Positions 26,801 through 32,807 of a stretch of 64,000 nucleotides of DNA are shown in pieces (the stretch's first letter is position 1; each line of letters begins with the position of its first letter). The position numbers and the translations under genes were made by a program. Source of the DNA: Ampullaceana balthica (taxonomy: Eukaryota > Mollusca > Gastropoda > Lymnaeidae); contig CALYLW010000744.1 in assembly GCA_944989445.1 (NCBI GenBank), positions 237,858 to 301,857 of the forward strand. The letters run 5' to 3'. The notes under the pieces were generated by a model that had not been told where the DNA came from, made no database searches, and worked only from the letters and a program-made list of their open reading frames with translations.

Positions 26801-27295
26801 ATTTGATCTTGCCATAGATGTGAAATTAACACAAGAAATATTTGATCTTGCCATAGATGTGGAGTCTTGAAAAACTTCTACCAATCCAGACATTATCTCG
26901 GCACCAAGGTAGTGTTAATGCCCTTACACTACATGGAGACTTCCTCTTGTCAGGTTCTGAGGACCATGAGATCAAGGTAGGTAGTTACATGGAGGACCAT
27001 GAGATCAAGGTAGGTAATTACCTTTAAGACCATGAGATCAAGATAGGTAATTACCTTCAATTCATTAAGAGCCTCAAGTTTAAAGAAAATCAAGAATATA
27101 GAATAGTAGTGAAAGACCCTCAATTATCACTGACTGACTCACTCATTCCGTAAGTAGAGAATAGTAGTAATTAAAAAATGATATTTATTTAATTACTATT
27201 TTTCAGTAAAGGTATTTAATTTAAATTAGCAATATGTTTTTCATCATATAATTCTCTTTTTTTCTCAGGTTTTCAGATATTTCCAGATTCAATAA
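8712..27295 (+). CDS. TRAF7-like: TRAF7-like protein, C-terminal WD40 domain (seven exons, 5' end missing)
   Basis: Joining 8712-8816, 11676-11753, 13040-13126, 18887-19022, 23696-23844, 26857-26976 and 27269-27295 gives 233 residues in one frame, ending in TAA. Every junction keeps phase and uses AG/GT sites. The protein is a run of WD40 blades with strand ends IHFWNVD, IKVWDLK, INVWETR, IQIFHVD, IQMWSLE and IKVFRYF. The TGIKHWVRAL motif, ECGSVYSLAV, and the RHQGSVNAL...SGSEDHEIKV end match, from memory, the propeller of TRAF7, an E3 ubiquitin ligase that binds MEKK3 through this domain. RING and TRAF zinc-finger exons should lie beyond the left edge. A TRAF7 paralogue or another WD40 protein is possible. 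The introns are almost entirely minisatellites and transposons, and several arrays contain the exon edges themselves. Confidence 0.85.
8817..11425 (+). repeat. Donor-anchored minisatellite, 39-bp unit, about 67 copies
   Basis: The unit is GTAATTAAGTGATAGCTACA followed by CCAGACATTAGCTATAGAG. It begins exactly at the exon a donor and each unit ends with a copy of the exon end, ATAGAG, so almost every unit recreates ATAGAG/GTAATTAAG. Variants (GGCTACA, TACCTGTAGAG, GATGTAATT, AAATGATATC) occur in repeated groups. It ends with a short ATT microsatellite near 11435-11460. Confidence 0.97.
11501..11643. repeat. Short minisatellite, 35-bp unit, four copies
   Basis: Four near-identical units beginning TGTTAAATCAATTATCTTTG lie about 30 bp upstream of the exon b acceptor. 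They do not include it. Confidence 0.95.
11676..11753 (+). CDS. TRAF7-like: TRAF7-like exon b
   Basis: Twenty-six codons (AAHGDIVCAMVIHDNWLFTS then SFSLIK), phase 0 at both ends, with acceptor TTTGTCTGTAG and donor AAG/GTAAGG. It covers the first strands of a blade, corresponding to RAHDNPVCTL in TRAF7. Confidence 0.88.
11962..13056 (+). repeat. Acceptor-anchored minisatellite, 40-bp unit, about 27 copies
   Basis: The unit is GTATGGGACTTAAAGTCATT followed by TATTTCTATATGACATGTAG. The last unit runs into exon c: its TATTTCTATATGACATGTAG is the real acceptor and GTATGGGACTTAAAGTC is the first 17 bases of the exon. Each upstream unit therefore carries a nearly complete 3' splice site with exon start. 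Variants are TGTTGTAG, TGGAG and ACTTAAGTC. Confidence 0.97.
13040..13126 (+). CDS. TRAF7-like: TRAF7-like exon c
   Basis: Twenty-nine codons, phase 0, VWDLKSLTLKATLTGIKHWV then RALALGHNK, followed by the donor AAA/GTAAGT. GIKHWVRAL is the most TRAF7-diagnostic stretch in this window. The exon begins with GTATGG, itself donor-like, so the junction reads TAG/GTATGG. Confidence 0.9.
13196..13239. repeat. 18-bp minisatellite, left fragment
   Basis: Two to three copies of TAAGCATTATAACAATTT stop at the hAT remnant, whose target duplication AATTTAAG is taken from this unit. Confidence 0.85.
13240..14056 (-). mobile_element. hAT transposon remnant, 817 bp, with dimerisation-domain fragment
   Basis: The ends are TAGGGCTG and CAGCCCTA, flanked by perfect 8-bp target duplications AATTTAAG at 13232-13239 and 14057-14064. 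Internal ATTAATCGTTAA motifs give further terminal inverted similarity. On the minus strand at about 13430-13530 it encodes CERLFSSAGYIVNKTRSSLE, the conserved C-terminal hAT dimerisation motif of ZBED-type transposases. The rest of the transposase is missing, so this is an internally deleted, non-autonomous copy. Confidence 0.93.
14057..14346. repeat. 18-bp minisatellite, right block
   Basis: About 16 copies of TTTAAGCATTATAACAAT continue the block at 13196 on the other side of the hAT remnant. Confidence 0.95.
14447..14590. repeat. 33-bp minisatellite, left block
   Basis: About four copies of CACTACACTAACTATTGTTA followed by TCCTTTGAATAGC. It is the left fragment of an array that resumes at 16881 and again at 17698 after two insertions. 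Confidence 0.93.
14590..16880 (-). mobile_element. Non-LTR retrotransposon of the Jockey/CR1 group, 5'-truncated and broken
   Basis: On the minus strand the order is: end of an endonuclease (GLSDHDIVRV near 16790), linker, reverse transcriptase and C-terminal domain. RT motifs are NKATGPDDLPARLL, GNYRPVSHTS, LLDFSKAFNKVHH, SGVPQGTVLGPLLF and the catalytic LFADD near 15435. The C-terminal region includes KYLGVLI, LVRPVLEYASSVWDP and KLEQIQKRAARFI, ending at a stop at 14647. It is dead: in-frame stops near 16208 and 15498, frameshifts near 16300 and 15780. The 5' truncation falls inside the endonuclease, at a junction with the 33-bp array. The 3' end within 14570-14640 is approximate. Confidence 0.95.
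16881..16978. repeat. 33-bp minisatellite, middle block
   Basis: Three copies of the CAACTATTGTTATCCTTTCA unit lie between the LINE and the next insertion. Confidence 0.93.
16979..17697 (+). mobile_element. Composite insertion related to the LINE 5' UTR
   Basis: The part 17223-17690 is clearly related to the LINE 5' region at about 2090-2570, in opposite orientation. Shared landmarks include ACCTGGTGAGGGTA, CATCCACTGCACCC, GCGAGAGAGTGAG and CGCGCAAGTCAC. No LINE coding sequence follows. The part 16979-17210 is bounded by AACTTCCGG and CCGGAAGTT, and starts with an ETS-like ACTTCCGG and a YY1-like AAAATGGCG. It may be a non-autonomous derivative that moves with LINE machinery. Confidence 0.7.
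17698..18567. repeat. 33-bp minisatellite, right block (about 26 copies)
   Basis: The unit is CACCAACTATTGTTATCCTT followed by TCAATATCCACTA. Variants TATAATATCC, TTTTTATCC, CAATAGCC and ATCATTTC are distributed in duplicated groups. Because 33 is divisible by three, long spurious ORFs appear on both strands. Confidence 0.97.
18735..18875 (+). repeat. Degenerate repeat resembling the exon d start, about three copies
   Basis: Units of about 50 bp contain AATCAACTTTACATTGGCTC and TCTCATAA. The last copy, CAACTTTACAGTGACTCTCA, closely matches the start of exon d, CAAGCTTTACAGTGGTTCTCA. The splice AG is not preserved. It looks like an old or decayed acceptor-anchored array. Confidence 0.7.
18887..19022 (+). 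CDS. TRAF7-like: TRAF7-like exon d
   Basis: 136 bp, entering in phase 0 and leaving in phase 1 (GCA G/GTAACT), with acceptor CACCTGTTTACAG. It encodes DKLYSGSHNAINVWETREEF and ECGSVYSLAVNKTYIIAG, a WD40 blade corresponding to LYSGSYQTIKIWD and GGSVYSIAV of TRAF7. Confidence 0.9.
19208..19735. repeat. 12-bp minisatellite GTATCACTATTT in three blocks
   Basis: The 12-bp unit GTATCACTATTT (variants ATTA, GTGTCACT) is arranged in blocks separated by copies of a spacer containing ATTCCTTGTGGAGTAATGGG and GAATGAATATGGTAGTTA. This is a two-level repeat with a long period of roughly 110-250 bp. It produces spurious TNSDTNSD-type and VSLFVSLF-type ORFs. Confidence 0.95.
19799..19907. repeat. 55-bp tandem duplication
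   Basis: Two identical copies of a segment starting GTGGTGACACTTGTTCTAAA and ending CTGAGTCCAT lie side by side, 80 bp upstream of a large transposon. Confidence 0.95.
20156..21160. mobile_element. Nested or tandem Harbinger-like MITE copies
   Basis: At least three left-end-like starts are seen: CGTCCATAAATGACGTCACA (20162), GGGGCCGCCCATTAATGACG (about 20322) and CGTCCCTAAATGACATCACG (about 20721). Each is followed by related sequence (GATTTTGGCAGATTTTTC, CCCCCTC runs, AGCATGTTTAAAATCACTTT). They share this layout with the MITE at 31948-32356. Confidence 0.75.
21161..22740. other. Interior of the 3.3-kb element, no recognised gene
   Basis: This stretch is unique within the window. A GC-rich segment (about 21640-22060) contains two related blocks around GGTTGGTTCTGCAAGTCCTT and GTTGGTACTGCAAGGTCGTT. 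I find no conserved protein motif. Confidence 0.5.
22885..22940 (-). promoter_or_regulatory. Promoter-like CCAAT and TATA pair on the minus strand
   Basis: On the minus strand a CCAAT box (complement of ATTGG at 22930-22934) lies about 35 bp before TATAAAT (complement of 22891-22897). About 155 bp downstream, AATCTG/GTAAGAGTGAG resembles a splice donor. This may be the promoter of a transposon or LTR; no ORF follows it. Confidence 0.45.
23320..23593 (+). repeat. Dispersed 0.28-kb repeat, copy 1
   Basis: It begins TGTAGGCGTTCTCACA and ends CACACGTGACA. It is about 80-85% similar by eye to 41478-41763, in the same orientation. Shared parts include AATCTTGTGCACAATAAT, GTGGAAATCTTGAGGCA, CGCCCAACACTTTCAACCAA and TGCTCCTTTCTTCCCGCGTT. 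The TG...CA ends suggest a solo LTR, but I find no target duplication. Confidence 0.85.
23696..23844 (+). CDS. TRAF7-like: TRAF7-like exon e
   Basis: 149 bp, phase 1 to 0, with acceptor TTTGGCCAG and donor CAG/GTTAGT. It encodes GTYNQNIQIFHVDNHDF, a GHLGTVTTL blade start and SGRFLFSASHDCNIQ. The last 18 exon bases and the donor are repeated six more times in the following array. Confidence 0.9.
23827..24186 (+). repeat. Donor-anchored minisatellite, 60-bp unit, six copies
   Basis: The unit holds CATGACTGTAACATACAG (the exon e end) followed directly by GTTAGTTTTATTT (the donor and intron start), then ACTATACAAAACATTATATA and CATAATA. The first copy is the real exon edge. Units are nearly identical; TTTAAA/TTTCAA is the main variant and one unit has ACTTTGAC. 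Confidence 0.98.
24187..26480. repeat. Minisatellite, 63-bp unit with shorter variants, about 38 copies
   Basis: The full unit starts TTCATTCAATAGTACACCTC and ends ACATTAAATACATGA. A common shorter variant lacks the ATTAAATACATGA part. It follows the 60-bp array without a gap, sharing an AATACATGA joint. The right end collapses into short GATTCATTCAATAGTACACC units (26390-26480). The 63-bp length gives spurious ORFs of up to 301 codons. Confidence 0.97.
26548..26861 (+). repeat. Acceptor-anchored minisatellite, 39-bp unit, eight copies
   Basis: The unit is ATGTGAAATTAACACAAGAA followed by ATATTTGATCTTGCCATAG. The final TTTGATCTTGCCATAG is the exon f acceptor, and ATGTG is the first five bases of the exon. 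GTGAAA in the units replaces GTGGAG of the exon, creating an immediate stop (ATG TGA). Confidence 0.95.
26857..26976 (+). CDS. TRAF7-like: TRAF7-like exon f
   Basis: Forty codons, phase 0, with acceptor CTTGCCATAG and donor AAG/GTAGGT. It encodes MWSLEKLLPIQTLSRHQGSV and NALTLHGDFLLSGSEDHEIK, corresponding to RHQGSVTAL of TRAF7. Both edges of this exon are duplicated in neighbouring repeats. Confidence 0.9.
26958..27050 (+). repeat. Donor-anchored triplication, about 33-bp unit
   Basis: GGACCATGAGATCAAG/GTAGGT, the end of exon f with its donor, is followed by two more copies. The second copy keeps a perfect donor (27010). In the third the donor has become ATAGGT. Spacing between the first two donors is 33 bp. 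Confidence 0.95.
27269..27295 (+). CDS. TRAF7-like: TRAF7-like last coding exon
   Basis: After TTTTTTTCTCAG, the frame gives VFRYFQIQ and TAA. The blade end is IKVFRYF rather than the usual VW. This follows the SGSEDHEIK strand directly, so the propeller closes here. The 3' UTR follows. Confidence 0.82.
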   Translation, partial: VFRYFQIQ

Positions 27296-27408
27296 CAAAT
27301 TTAAATGTTTGAACATGAACGTCATATTCCAGACAATGCTACACCTGCTACAATAACAAATACTTTAACATGTACATCATATTCCAGGAATTGTTACAAG
27401 TGCTACAC
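27288..27408. repeat. 60-bp duplication covering the stop codon
   Basis: Two diverged copies of a unit starting CAATAACAAAT, with AACATG, TCATATTCCAG and TGCTACA in common. The first copy holds the stop codon (CAA TAA). Confidence 0.85.
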
Positions 27409-28660
27409 AAAAGCTCTGCTAGTGCTAAATATATAAACAATATAACAATAAATAAAGAAATATCTAGCTCCCGAGTGTTAAAACATAAATTGCTATTAAA
27501 AAGAAATTTTTTGTATACAAATAATTTGAGCATGAACTTTTTTGATAATGATTTTTTGAAATTTCCTGTATGGGAATTGGAAGTATGTTCCATCTATTTT
27601 AAAATGATTAATTAATAAATGTTGATAGAAAAAGTCACTGAGTTCAAGTGAAATGTTTAAATTTTGTTTTAGCTTTTTATTTTTTTTGCATGTTGGCACT
27701 CATCAATAAGGTGACCTTACAATATTTACTGAGTAAGTTCAACATACTGGTCTTTATTTTTTACATTTTGAAATGACACTGAATTTAGTTTTCCTGTAAA
27801 GTTTGTCATTGGAAATGTATAGCTAAAGAGTATTTTAAAATAATGTTGAAAATTCATGAAATAAGTAATTTTAAAATTACATCAAGTTATTGAATGCCCT
27901 GTCATGTTAATCTTGTGTATAGAAGCAGCGTCTGTAAATGTACAAGATGATACTGGGATGGTTCATTTTTGTTGCTTCAGAATCCAAAGGGAAATAAATC
28001 CCTGTGTTAAAATAACCTATTTAAAGTATCTCAATTAACCCAATCTCTCATTTCTATCTTTTATATTTGTCTACAAATTATTTGACATAAATATATCAAT
28101 ATTATTTATGTTAAATAATTATACAGTGTAACTTATGTGAAAGATTTTTAGGCATTTTTAAATCCCTTATATTAACTTCACCGCCGTCTCTCTCTGTCGT
28201 TCGTCATCAGGCGGGCAGAAAAACAAAAGTAAAAAATGACCCACTTCCCGTGATGCCATCAAGCTGAAATTTGGCACACGGACCCACATCACCTAACAAT
28301 GCATCGTATCAACATTTCAGATCGATCGAACGTACCGTAATTAAATTAATGCATTTTTAGTTTATCTATATAAACTATATGTAGCGGTCGCTATTGTTTA
28401 CATTTTACGGGTCACTTGACTTCACGCCAGCCATCGAATGACCACATCTTGTGGAGGAGGAGTTCACTCAGTTTTAGGCTGTAAATGTTTGTCGCATTGG
28501 AACATAATCAATACTTTAAGTTCTGTCTCACATATAAGGGATTTATAGTCAAAAACTTTGTTTTTACGGGTTTGTTTTATTTACCATATGTTTTTGTTTA
28601 CAATTGACTTGAATCATTCCTGACTTATGTGTTACATATTTATTGAAACTGTCAAGATAA
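27409..28660. other. Probable 3' UTR and intergenic sequence
   Basis: AT-rich DNA with several AATAAA-type signals (for example near 27612 and 27990), none assignable as the real polyadenylation site. A more GC-rich block at about 28180-28500, with AAGCTGAAATTTGGCACACG, looks like a dispersed repeat but has no diagnostic ends. No supported gene. Confidence 0.5.
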
Positions 28661-28664
28661 TTTT

Positions 28665-29045
28665 ATTGAGCTGTACTTGACTGTACATGACTGTACATGA
28701 CTGCACTACTAGATCACTTAAATAGCTTGATTGAGCTGTACATGACTGTACTACTAGATCACTTAAATAGCTTTATTGAGCTGTACATGACTGTACTACT
28801 AGATCACTTATATAGCTTGATTGAGCTGTACATGACTGTACTACTAGATCACTTAAATAGCTTGATTGAGCTGTACATGACTGTACTACTAGATCACTTA
28901 AATAGCTTGATTGAGCTGTACATGACTGTACAACTAGATCACTTAAATAGCTTTATTGAGCTGTACATGACTGTACTACTTGATCACTTAAATAGCTTGA
29001 TTGAGCTGTACATGACTGTACTACTAGATCACTTAAATAGCTTGA
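28665..29045. repeat. Minisatellite, 45-bp unit, about eight copies
   Basis: The unit is TTGATTGAGCTGTACATGAC followed by TGTACTACTAGATCACTTAA and ATAGC. The 45-bp period gives a spurious ORF of 133 codons. Confidence 0.96.
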
Positions 29046-29186
29046 TATTATCATATGCTGCATTTGATTTGATTTTGGGACTTTTTGGTCCTGTATGATG
29101 GCATGTATGCCGGATAAATGTCCTTACTAATGACTAACACTAACGCATTATAGAAAAACTCATCAAATTATTCTTTTAAGAATGTT

Positions 29187-29335
29187 ATATTTGTACATGT
29201 AATACATGTTATATTTGTACATGTAATACATAATTATGTTATATTTGTACATGTAATACATAATTATGTTATATTTGTACATGTAATACATAATTATGTT
29301 ATATTTGTACATGTAATACATGTAATACATAATTT
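29187..29335. repeat. Short minisatellite, 30-bp unit, about five copies
   Basis: The unit is TTATATTTGTACATGTAATA followed by CATAATTATG. Confidence 0.95.
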
Positions 29336-30390
29336 ACATAATTTCTTTTGCTGAAAAATAATGAATTCTTTTAAATGTTTCATTTTGGAACTGTATTTTT
29401 TAATATAAATTTTAATGAGTTCATGTGAAAAAGATTTTATATTTTATATCTATAAAATCTATTTATAGATCAGTGCATTCTTGGCTGTCACAATGTTATA
29501 TAAACTCTCTTAATGCATATGTTGTTATGGAAAATTAAAATAATTCATTTGATTTCAGAATGTTAAATAGTTTTATTTTTATATGATTGAAATAAAATGT
29601 TTTTAAAATATGATGGGTTTTCCATCCTTTCTACATTTTGAAAATTATGGAGAAATTTTTAAATTACACTACTAAATAGATATAAATTTGAAGACATTTA
29701 AAACAATATATTATATATCATATATAACCAACCTTAGGACATGGTTCTTTTCATGTAAAACATGCTACTCAATTTTCTAATTTTATTTTAATGTATTATA
29801 TTCATGACAAGAGGTCCATTAGTTATATTATTTTTTAGTATAGGTAGGGGTCTTGCCACAATGTATACCTACAAATGGCATTAGACCTTTTTAGGTTGGG
29901 TTAAAAAAGGCAATTGTCCCATTATGGGAAGAGTTCAGAAAAATAATATTGGTGCCTGTGCGATGATCACACATTGTAGCTGCCTTGAGCCAGCCCTGGT
30001 ATGTACTTTAAAACGCATTACTTTTTTTTAAACTAATAAACTGCTGTAGTAAAAACATAAATCCAAAATGATCTATAAAGCTTACTGAAATTTAAGTCCC
30101 AAATTTGTATTGTTCCTTTTGTGTAATGTAATTAACTGCTCAGTTTGACTCAACGTATTTCTGTTTCAAAAATGAAGAGAGAGTTTTTGTAGATGCTTCA
30201 TATCAATCATTTAAAACTCAGTGGCCATTGCAAAATATAGAAATTACGTGACATAACTTTTTAACGGCTAAAGAGAATTTTATTATGTTTTTACACATCA
30301 TAAAAGTCTATAATGGAAGTGAAATTGGTGTAAGGGAGGGGGTTAAATACACATTGTAAGAAGGCGAAAGACTCAGAGGGGGGGGGAATG
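29336..30390. other. Intergenic AT-rich sequence
   Basis: I find no coding exon, RNA gene or transposon end in this kilobase. AATAAA signals are present (near 29592), which could serve the upstream gene. Confidence 0.5.
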
Positions 30391-30397
30391 GTATGCC

Positions 30398-31275
30398 AGA
30401 ATACAAGTACGCATTGAACGTCAGTGCAATGTCCTTCAAATGTGTTATTGTATGTCAGAATACAAGTACGTATTGAACATCAGTGCAATGTCCTTCAAAT
30501 GTGTTATTGTATGTCAGAATACAAGTACGCATTGAACATCAGTGCAATGTCCTTCAAATGTGTTATTGGATGTCAGAATACAAGTACGCATTGAACACCA
30601 GTGCAATGTCCTTCAAATGTGTTATTGTATGTCAGAATACAAGTACGCATTGAACGTCAGTGCAATGTCCTTCAAATGTGTTATTGGATGTCAGAATACA
30701 AGTACGTATTGAACATCAGTGCAATGTCCTTCAAATGTGTTATTGTATGTCAGAATACAAGTACGCATTGAACATCAGTGCAATGTCCTTCAAATGTGTT
30801 ATTGGATGTCAGAATACAAGTACGCATTGAACATCAGTGCAATGTCCTTCAAATGTGTTATTGGATGTCAGAATACAAGTACGCATTGAACGTCAGTGCA
30901 ATGTCCTTCAAATGTGTTATTGTATGTCAGAATACAAGTACGTATTGAACATCAGTGCAATGTCCTTCAAATGTGTTATTGTATGTCAGAATACAAGTAC
31001 GCATTGAACATCAGTGCAATGTCCTTCAAATGTGTTATTGGATGTCAGAATACAAGTACGTATTGAACATCAGTGCAATGTCCTTCAAATGTGTTATTGT
31101 ATGTCAGAATACAAGTACGCATTGAACATCAGTGCAATGTCCTTCAAATGTGTTATTGGATGTCAGAATACAAGTACGCATTGAACGTCAGTGCAATGTC
31201 ATTCAAATGTGTTATAGGATGTCAGAATACAAGTACGCATTGAACATCAGTGCAATGTCATTTAAATGTGTTATT
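30398..31275. repeat. Minisatellite, 60-bp unit, about 15 copies
   Basis: The unit starts GTATGTCAGAATACAAGTAC and ends CTTCAAATGTGTTATTG. Variant positions (GCATT/GTATT, ACGTC/ACATC, GTATGTC/GGATGTC) recur about every four or five units. The array lies between the two genes. Confidence 0.97.
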
Positions 31276-31449
31276 GAAGATTGGAGTGAGAAAAGTGTTC
31301 AATATAAAAATAATAACAAAATAAAATTTACCTTGTGATGAGCTAAATAACATGATTTACCGCACTGACCTTTCCAAGTTTAATATTAAATGGCCATTAT
31401 CCACCAAGTAGCTAAGCCTCAGAAATTTGACAAATGGACTGCGGCCTTA

Positions 31450-31690
31450 TCTATGATATCACCAACACTTATGTACAAATACTACAGCCTTACCTATCGT
31501 ATCACCAACACTTATGTACAAATACTACAGCCTTACCTATCATATCACCAACACTTATGTACAAATACTACAGCCTTACCTATCATATCACCAACACTTA
31601 TGTACAAATACTACAGCCTTACCTATCATATCACCAACACTTATGTACAAATACTACAGCCTTACCTATCATATCACCAACACTCTTATA
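31450..31690. repeat. Minisatellite, 43-bp unit, about six copies
   Basis: The unit is TATCATATCACCAACACTTA followed by TGTACAAATACTACAGCCTT and ACC. It sits upstream of the ITFG1 promoter region. Confidence 0.96.
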
Positions 31691-31947
31691 CAACTCTTAT
31701 GCAACAACCCACTTTTGTATAGGAAGGCGTATGTATTACATGTATCTATGTTTTTTGTCTAGTGAGATATTCTAAAATAAATCGATAATTATGAATTCGT
31801 AATCCTTCTAATTAAATGGAAAAAATGTTCTGCCCTATGCCGTTTTTTCTACCCTATGCCGTTTTTCCCCCTCTTCTTTTAGAAAACGGTAAACCACTTG
31901 TTTGTGTCCACCCCTTATGACAATCACCACATCTCCGTCACTGATAA

Positions 31948-32356
31948 GGGGCCGTCCATAAATGACGTCACGCGATGTTGGCCAAATTTACACCTCCTCC
32001 CCTCTCGTCACAAAAAGTTAAACCCCCCTCAAATATGCCGTCACAAAAATGTGCGCCCCCCCCCCTAAAAGCCATATTTTCCATTTGAAAAAGAGCATGT
32101 TTCAAATCACTTTTTTTTTGTCATTTAAGTGTGCATTTATTAGTGTTAGGTTGGACTCTAATATCGTCACACGTGTGAAGCCATTTGTAATTAAGTAAAT
32201 TGTAAGCAATCAAATATTTCAGTGGAACTTTTATTTAAAGTTGTGCGTTTTGATGTGACGTTACATTTCTTTAACAGTCCCCTCCCCTTCGTCACACATC
32301 GTCACAAATGTGTGAACCCCTCCCCTAAGTGCGTGACGTCATTTATGGACGGCCCC
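31948..32356. mobile_element. Harbinger-type MITE, 409 bp, complete
   Basis: Both ends carry a perfect 26-bp inverted repeat starting GGGGCCGTCCATAAATGACG, flanked by TAA on both sides (31945-31947 and 32357-32359), the 3-bp target duplication of PIF/Harbinger elements. The interior has C-runs and TGACGT motifs in mirror arrangement and no coding capacity. It is the best-preserved member of a family with fragments near 7490, 20156, 33130 and 33650. Confidence 0.9.
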
Positions 32357-32378
32357 TAATATATTACTTGGGTGGGGA

Positions 32379-32388
32379 GGGGCGGGCA
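32379..32388 (+). promoter_or_regulatory. GC box in the ITFG1 promoter region
   Basis: GGGGCGGGC lies about 230 bp upstream of the ITFG1 start codon and 20 bp after the MITE. The 32360-32611 interval is the only unique sequence before the gene, so the promoter is likely here. No TATA box is evident. Confidence 0.4.
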
Positions 32389-32611
32389 ATAGAGGAAGGT
32401 GATAATAGTAAGTCAGTTGAAAACTATTTAGAGTAATCGTAATAACAAAAATTAACAGGTTTTTATTGCGATACTAATCAGTTTCGATACATATATACTT
32501 CCGGATGAGTCAAAATCACAAACATAACACAATCTTCTGAAAAGTAGCAAGGACTGTAAATTGCACGAGTGCCAATTATGAAATAGCAAGCGTATAATCC
32601 AAATCGACAAT

Positions 32612-32807
32612 ATGATCAAATTAATTTGCAGATGTAAATCTTTCTTTCCCTTTCTTCTCATTATCTGTTATTTAGTAAGTTTTGTTGAGAGTTCACTCTC
32701 TGATGTTACGTCCGAGGTATTTGATCAACAACCTACTGGGTTTATAGCTGCGTTTGGAGACCTGGACGCTGACAAGGCAACAGATATATTTGTGATATCT
32801 GAGGATG
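32612..32807 (+). CDS. ITFG1: ITFG1 exon 1, signal peptide
   Basis: It starts at the only ATG before a hydrophobic core (MIKLICRCKSFFPFLLIICY then LVSF), with cleavage likely near VES/SLSD. FGDLDADKATDIFVI is the first FG-GAP loop. The donor is GATG/GTAAGT, phase 1. Confidence 0.94.

Noticed and set aside
28697..29098. 133-codon ORF of MTVLLDHLNSLIELY repeats
   Set aside because: A 45-bp repeat artefact in intergenic DNA.
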